DNA of 56,091 bases, from NCBI GenBank assembly GCA_015680685.1, contig MNCI01006634.1, positions 160,653 through 216,743 of the forward strand, written 5' to 3'. Both the position numbers and the translations under genes were made by a program. Source of the stretch: Gnetum montanum. Its lineage: Eukaryota > Streptophyta > Gnetopsida > Gnetales > Gnetaceae. How positions within the stretch are numbered: the first letter of the stretch is position 1; the number at the start of each line of letters is the position of its first letter. Positions 54,953 through 56,091 of this stretch are shown here, piece by piece. The notes under the pieces are model-generated. The model was not told where the DNA came from and did not search any database. It saw only the letters and a list, made by a program, of their open reading frames with translations.

Positions 54953-56091
54953 TGGTTAACTAGCACACCGATAACAATTTCTTCTTCTCATAAGAGCAAC
55001 TCACCACCTAGGGACAATACACAAAATAGTCGGCAGTCAAAAACACATAACCAAAATCTACCAAGTCCTAAACAATACCGGATAGTCTATACTCATCCCG
55101 ATGAGTATATTCCAGACTTTACCTTTATCCTCCATCAAGACGAACAGCTGCACTGGAGAGATTTGCAAGGTAACATTGTGTTACCTCTAGATCGATCAGT
55201 CCCTAACATGCTCCTCCGTGCTTTGGCACAGATTGACATGACAAAATTATATGCTGAATACATTGCGAAAGACTTTGACATGAGGGATTATGATCCCATA
55301 GAAGCACAACGTATGAGGGACTCAAGGCAGGAGAGCCAACATACACTGTTGAAGGGCAAAGAGGTCCTACACGTCCTTAGTGAAATCAGAGATGGTGAAC
55401 CACTCATAACGGGTTCTCTATCAAAAGATGTTCCCCCTCCTAACAATGATGAGGAGGTGGGGTATCAGAACCTACGATCCACGATACACAACCCTGGTTC
55501 TGATCCTCGTGAACACCAACTATTCATAGAGGGAACAACAATATATGACAAGGACAGGCATGCTGATCGTCATCACGATCGGGGCCGAAGCCACAGAAGA
55601 GAAGACAAGAAGCATCGCCATGGCGATGGTTCTTCTTCTTCTTCTCCTTCTTCACATCATTCACCCTCTCCTTCCACATCTGGGCGTAGCCATCATGAGC
55701 ATAACGGTGAGGATAGAGGTAGATGAAATGAGAGACCTCGACGAGAGAGTCAAGAGAGAGGACAAGGGCATGAACAAAGGGAAAGTAGGGAACAACGAAG
55801 ACATCACAGGTGTCATGAAAGAGATGATCATGACGAGCCCCTACTTGCCACCCAAAGTATGCTCAACATAACAGAGGCAGTAAGAATCCTAACAAGGCAT
55901 TTAAAAGATAGTCGGATCAAATGCTTAAACATAAACAATATCCCACGCTTCGAGGGGGGATACAACGCTGATCCGCAAAATCATTTACAAGCATTTCATA
56001 ATACCTGCACCTTGCAAAACATCGAGAACGAGTGGCAAAAACTAAAGTTATTCCCCAGGACACTCATTAAGGAAGCAAAGAGTTGGTACTG
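54953..56091 (+). pseudogene. Gypsy-C gag (one nonsense codon; runs off the window)
   Basis: One frame is open from about 54953 to the window end apart from a TGA at 55724-55726, inside an Arg-rich stretch where CGA is likely. No ATG opens this frame early. The ATG at 54952 is one base out of frame, so the start was probably lost by a small indel. Residues read YRIVYTHPDEYIPDFTFILH (55078-55137), then a charged region, a Ser/His/Arg-rich low-complexity block (SSSSPSSHHSPSPSTSGRS) and an Arg/Glu-rich block. The retrotransposon gag domain follows: NIPRFEGGYNADPQNHLQAF, LKLFPRTLIKEAKSWY. Function is particle formation. Confidence 0.85.

Larger units (their letters stand above)
54000..56091 (+). 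mobile_element. Gypsy-C: 5' part of a younger gypsy element of the same family
   Basis: Includes a complete 5' LTR, a tRNA-Asp PBS and the first 380 codons of gag; the rest lies beyond the window. Gag is in one frame with a single stop, and the LTR keeps dense CpG sites that are mostly lost in gypsy-B. Both indicate a more recent insertion. Shared LTR termini (TGATG...CATCA), PBS type and gag sequence tie it to gypsy-B. The five bases before it are GTTAG (53995-53999), the expected target duplication. Confidence 0.9.

Noticed and set aside
1-56091. Endogenous pararetrovirus or other integrated plant virus
   Set aside because: No movement protein, coat protein or pararetroviral polyprotein order was seen. 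All RT readings fit gypsy, copia or LINE, with LTRs, PBS or LINE tails to match.
1-56091. Prokaryotic-type systems such as CRISPR arrays, operons or toxin-antitoxin pairs
   Set aside because: No regularly spaced short repeats with unique spacers, no ribosome-binding-site-led gene clusters, and plant retroelement content throughout.

Overview
This is a repeat-dominated, AT-rich stretch of a plant nuclear genome. Every protein family I can name belongs to a retrotransposon: Ty3/gypsy, Ty1/copia, LINE, and one LTR element with no visible pol. Most copies are old and full of stop codons. Long LTR elements, nested insertions, plant-type primer binding sites (tRNA-Asp for gypsy, tRNA-iMet for copia), low gene content and advanced decay suggest a large-genome seed plant, plausibly a gymnosperm. 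That taxonomic guess is inference only. No intact host gene is certain.

Layout. 1-4250: the 3' two thirds of a minus-strand gypsy element (gypsy-A); the window opens just inside its 3' LTR. 4400-6988: a probable 2.6 kb LTR of another family with its PBS. 6989-11115: a minus-strand copia element (copia-1) with PBS and 5' LTR. 11116-16130: no recognisable content. 16140-17690: a decayed coiled-coil ORF followed by a polypurine tract and an LTR-like region. 17950-18470: a LINE 3' fragment. 19271-20209: a TC microsatellite, then a copia gag fragment with PBS. 21030-21680: a degenerate minisatellite. 22200-24130: a CpG-richer, lower-repeat island with a possible two-exon gene, a tRNA-Lys-like sequence and a local duplication.

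24850-37460 is the clearest structure. A minus-strand LINE is split in its endonuclease domain by a complete 10 kb gypsy element (gypsy-B, 26878-36874). Gypsy-B has two LTRs, PBS, PPT and a perfect 5-bp target duplication (CTAAT). 41700-46000 appears to be a non-autonomous LTR element whose only ORF is a decayed, coiled-coil-rich protein. 46496-47152 is a second type of LINE (RTE-like) ending in a GAT/AAT triplet tail. 49950-53930 is the best-preserved copia element (copia-3). It is interrupted by a 159-bp inverted repeat bounded by single Ns, most likely an assembly error. 54000 to the window end is the 5' LTR, PBS and gag of a third gypsy element (gypsy-C), the youngest-looking of the family.

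Gypsy-A, -B and -C are one lineage: A and B align through pol and the long 3' non-coding region, and B and C share gag and a tRNA-Asp PBS. Their decay is dominated by C-to-T / G-to-A changes that turn Gln, Arg and Trp codons into stops and destroy catalytic residues, as expected for long-methylated repeats. I found no CRISPR, operon or other prokaryotic system. The nearest thing to an undescribed system is the coiled-coil-encoding LTR element at 41.7-46.0 kb and its possible relative at 16.1-17.7 kb.
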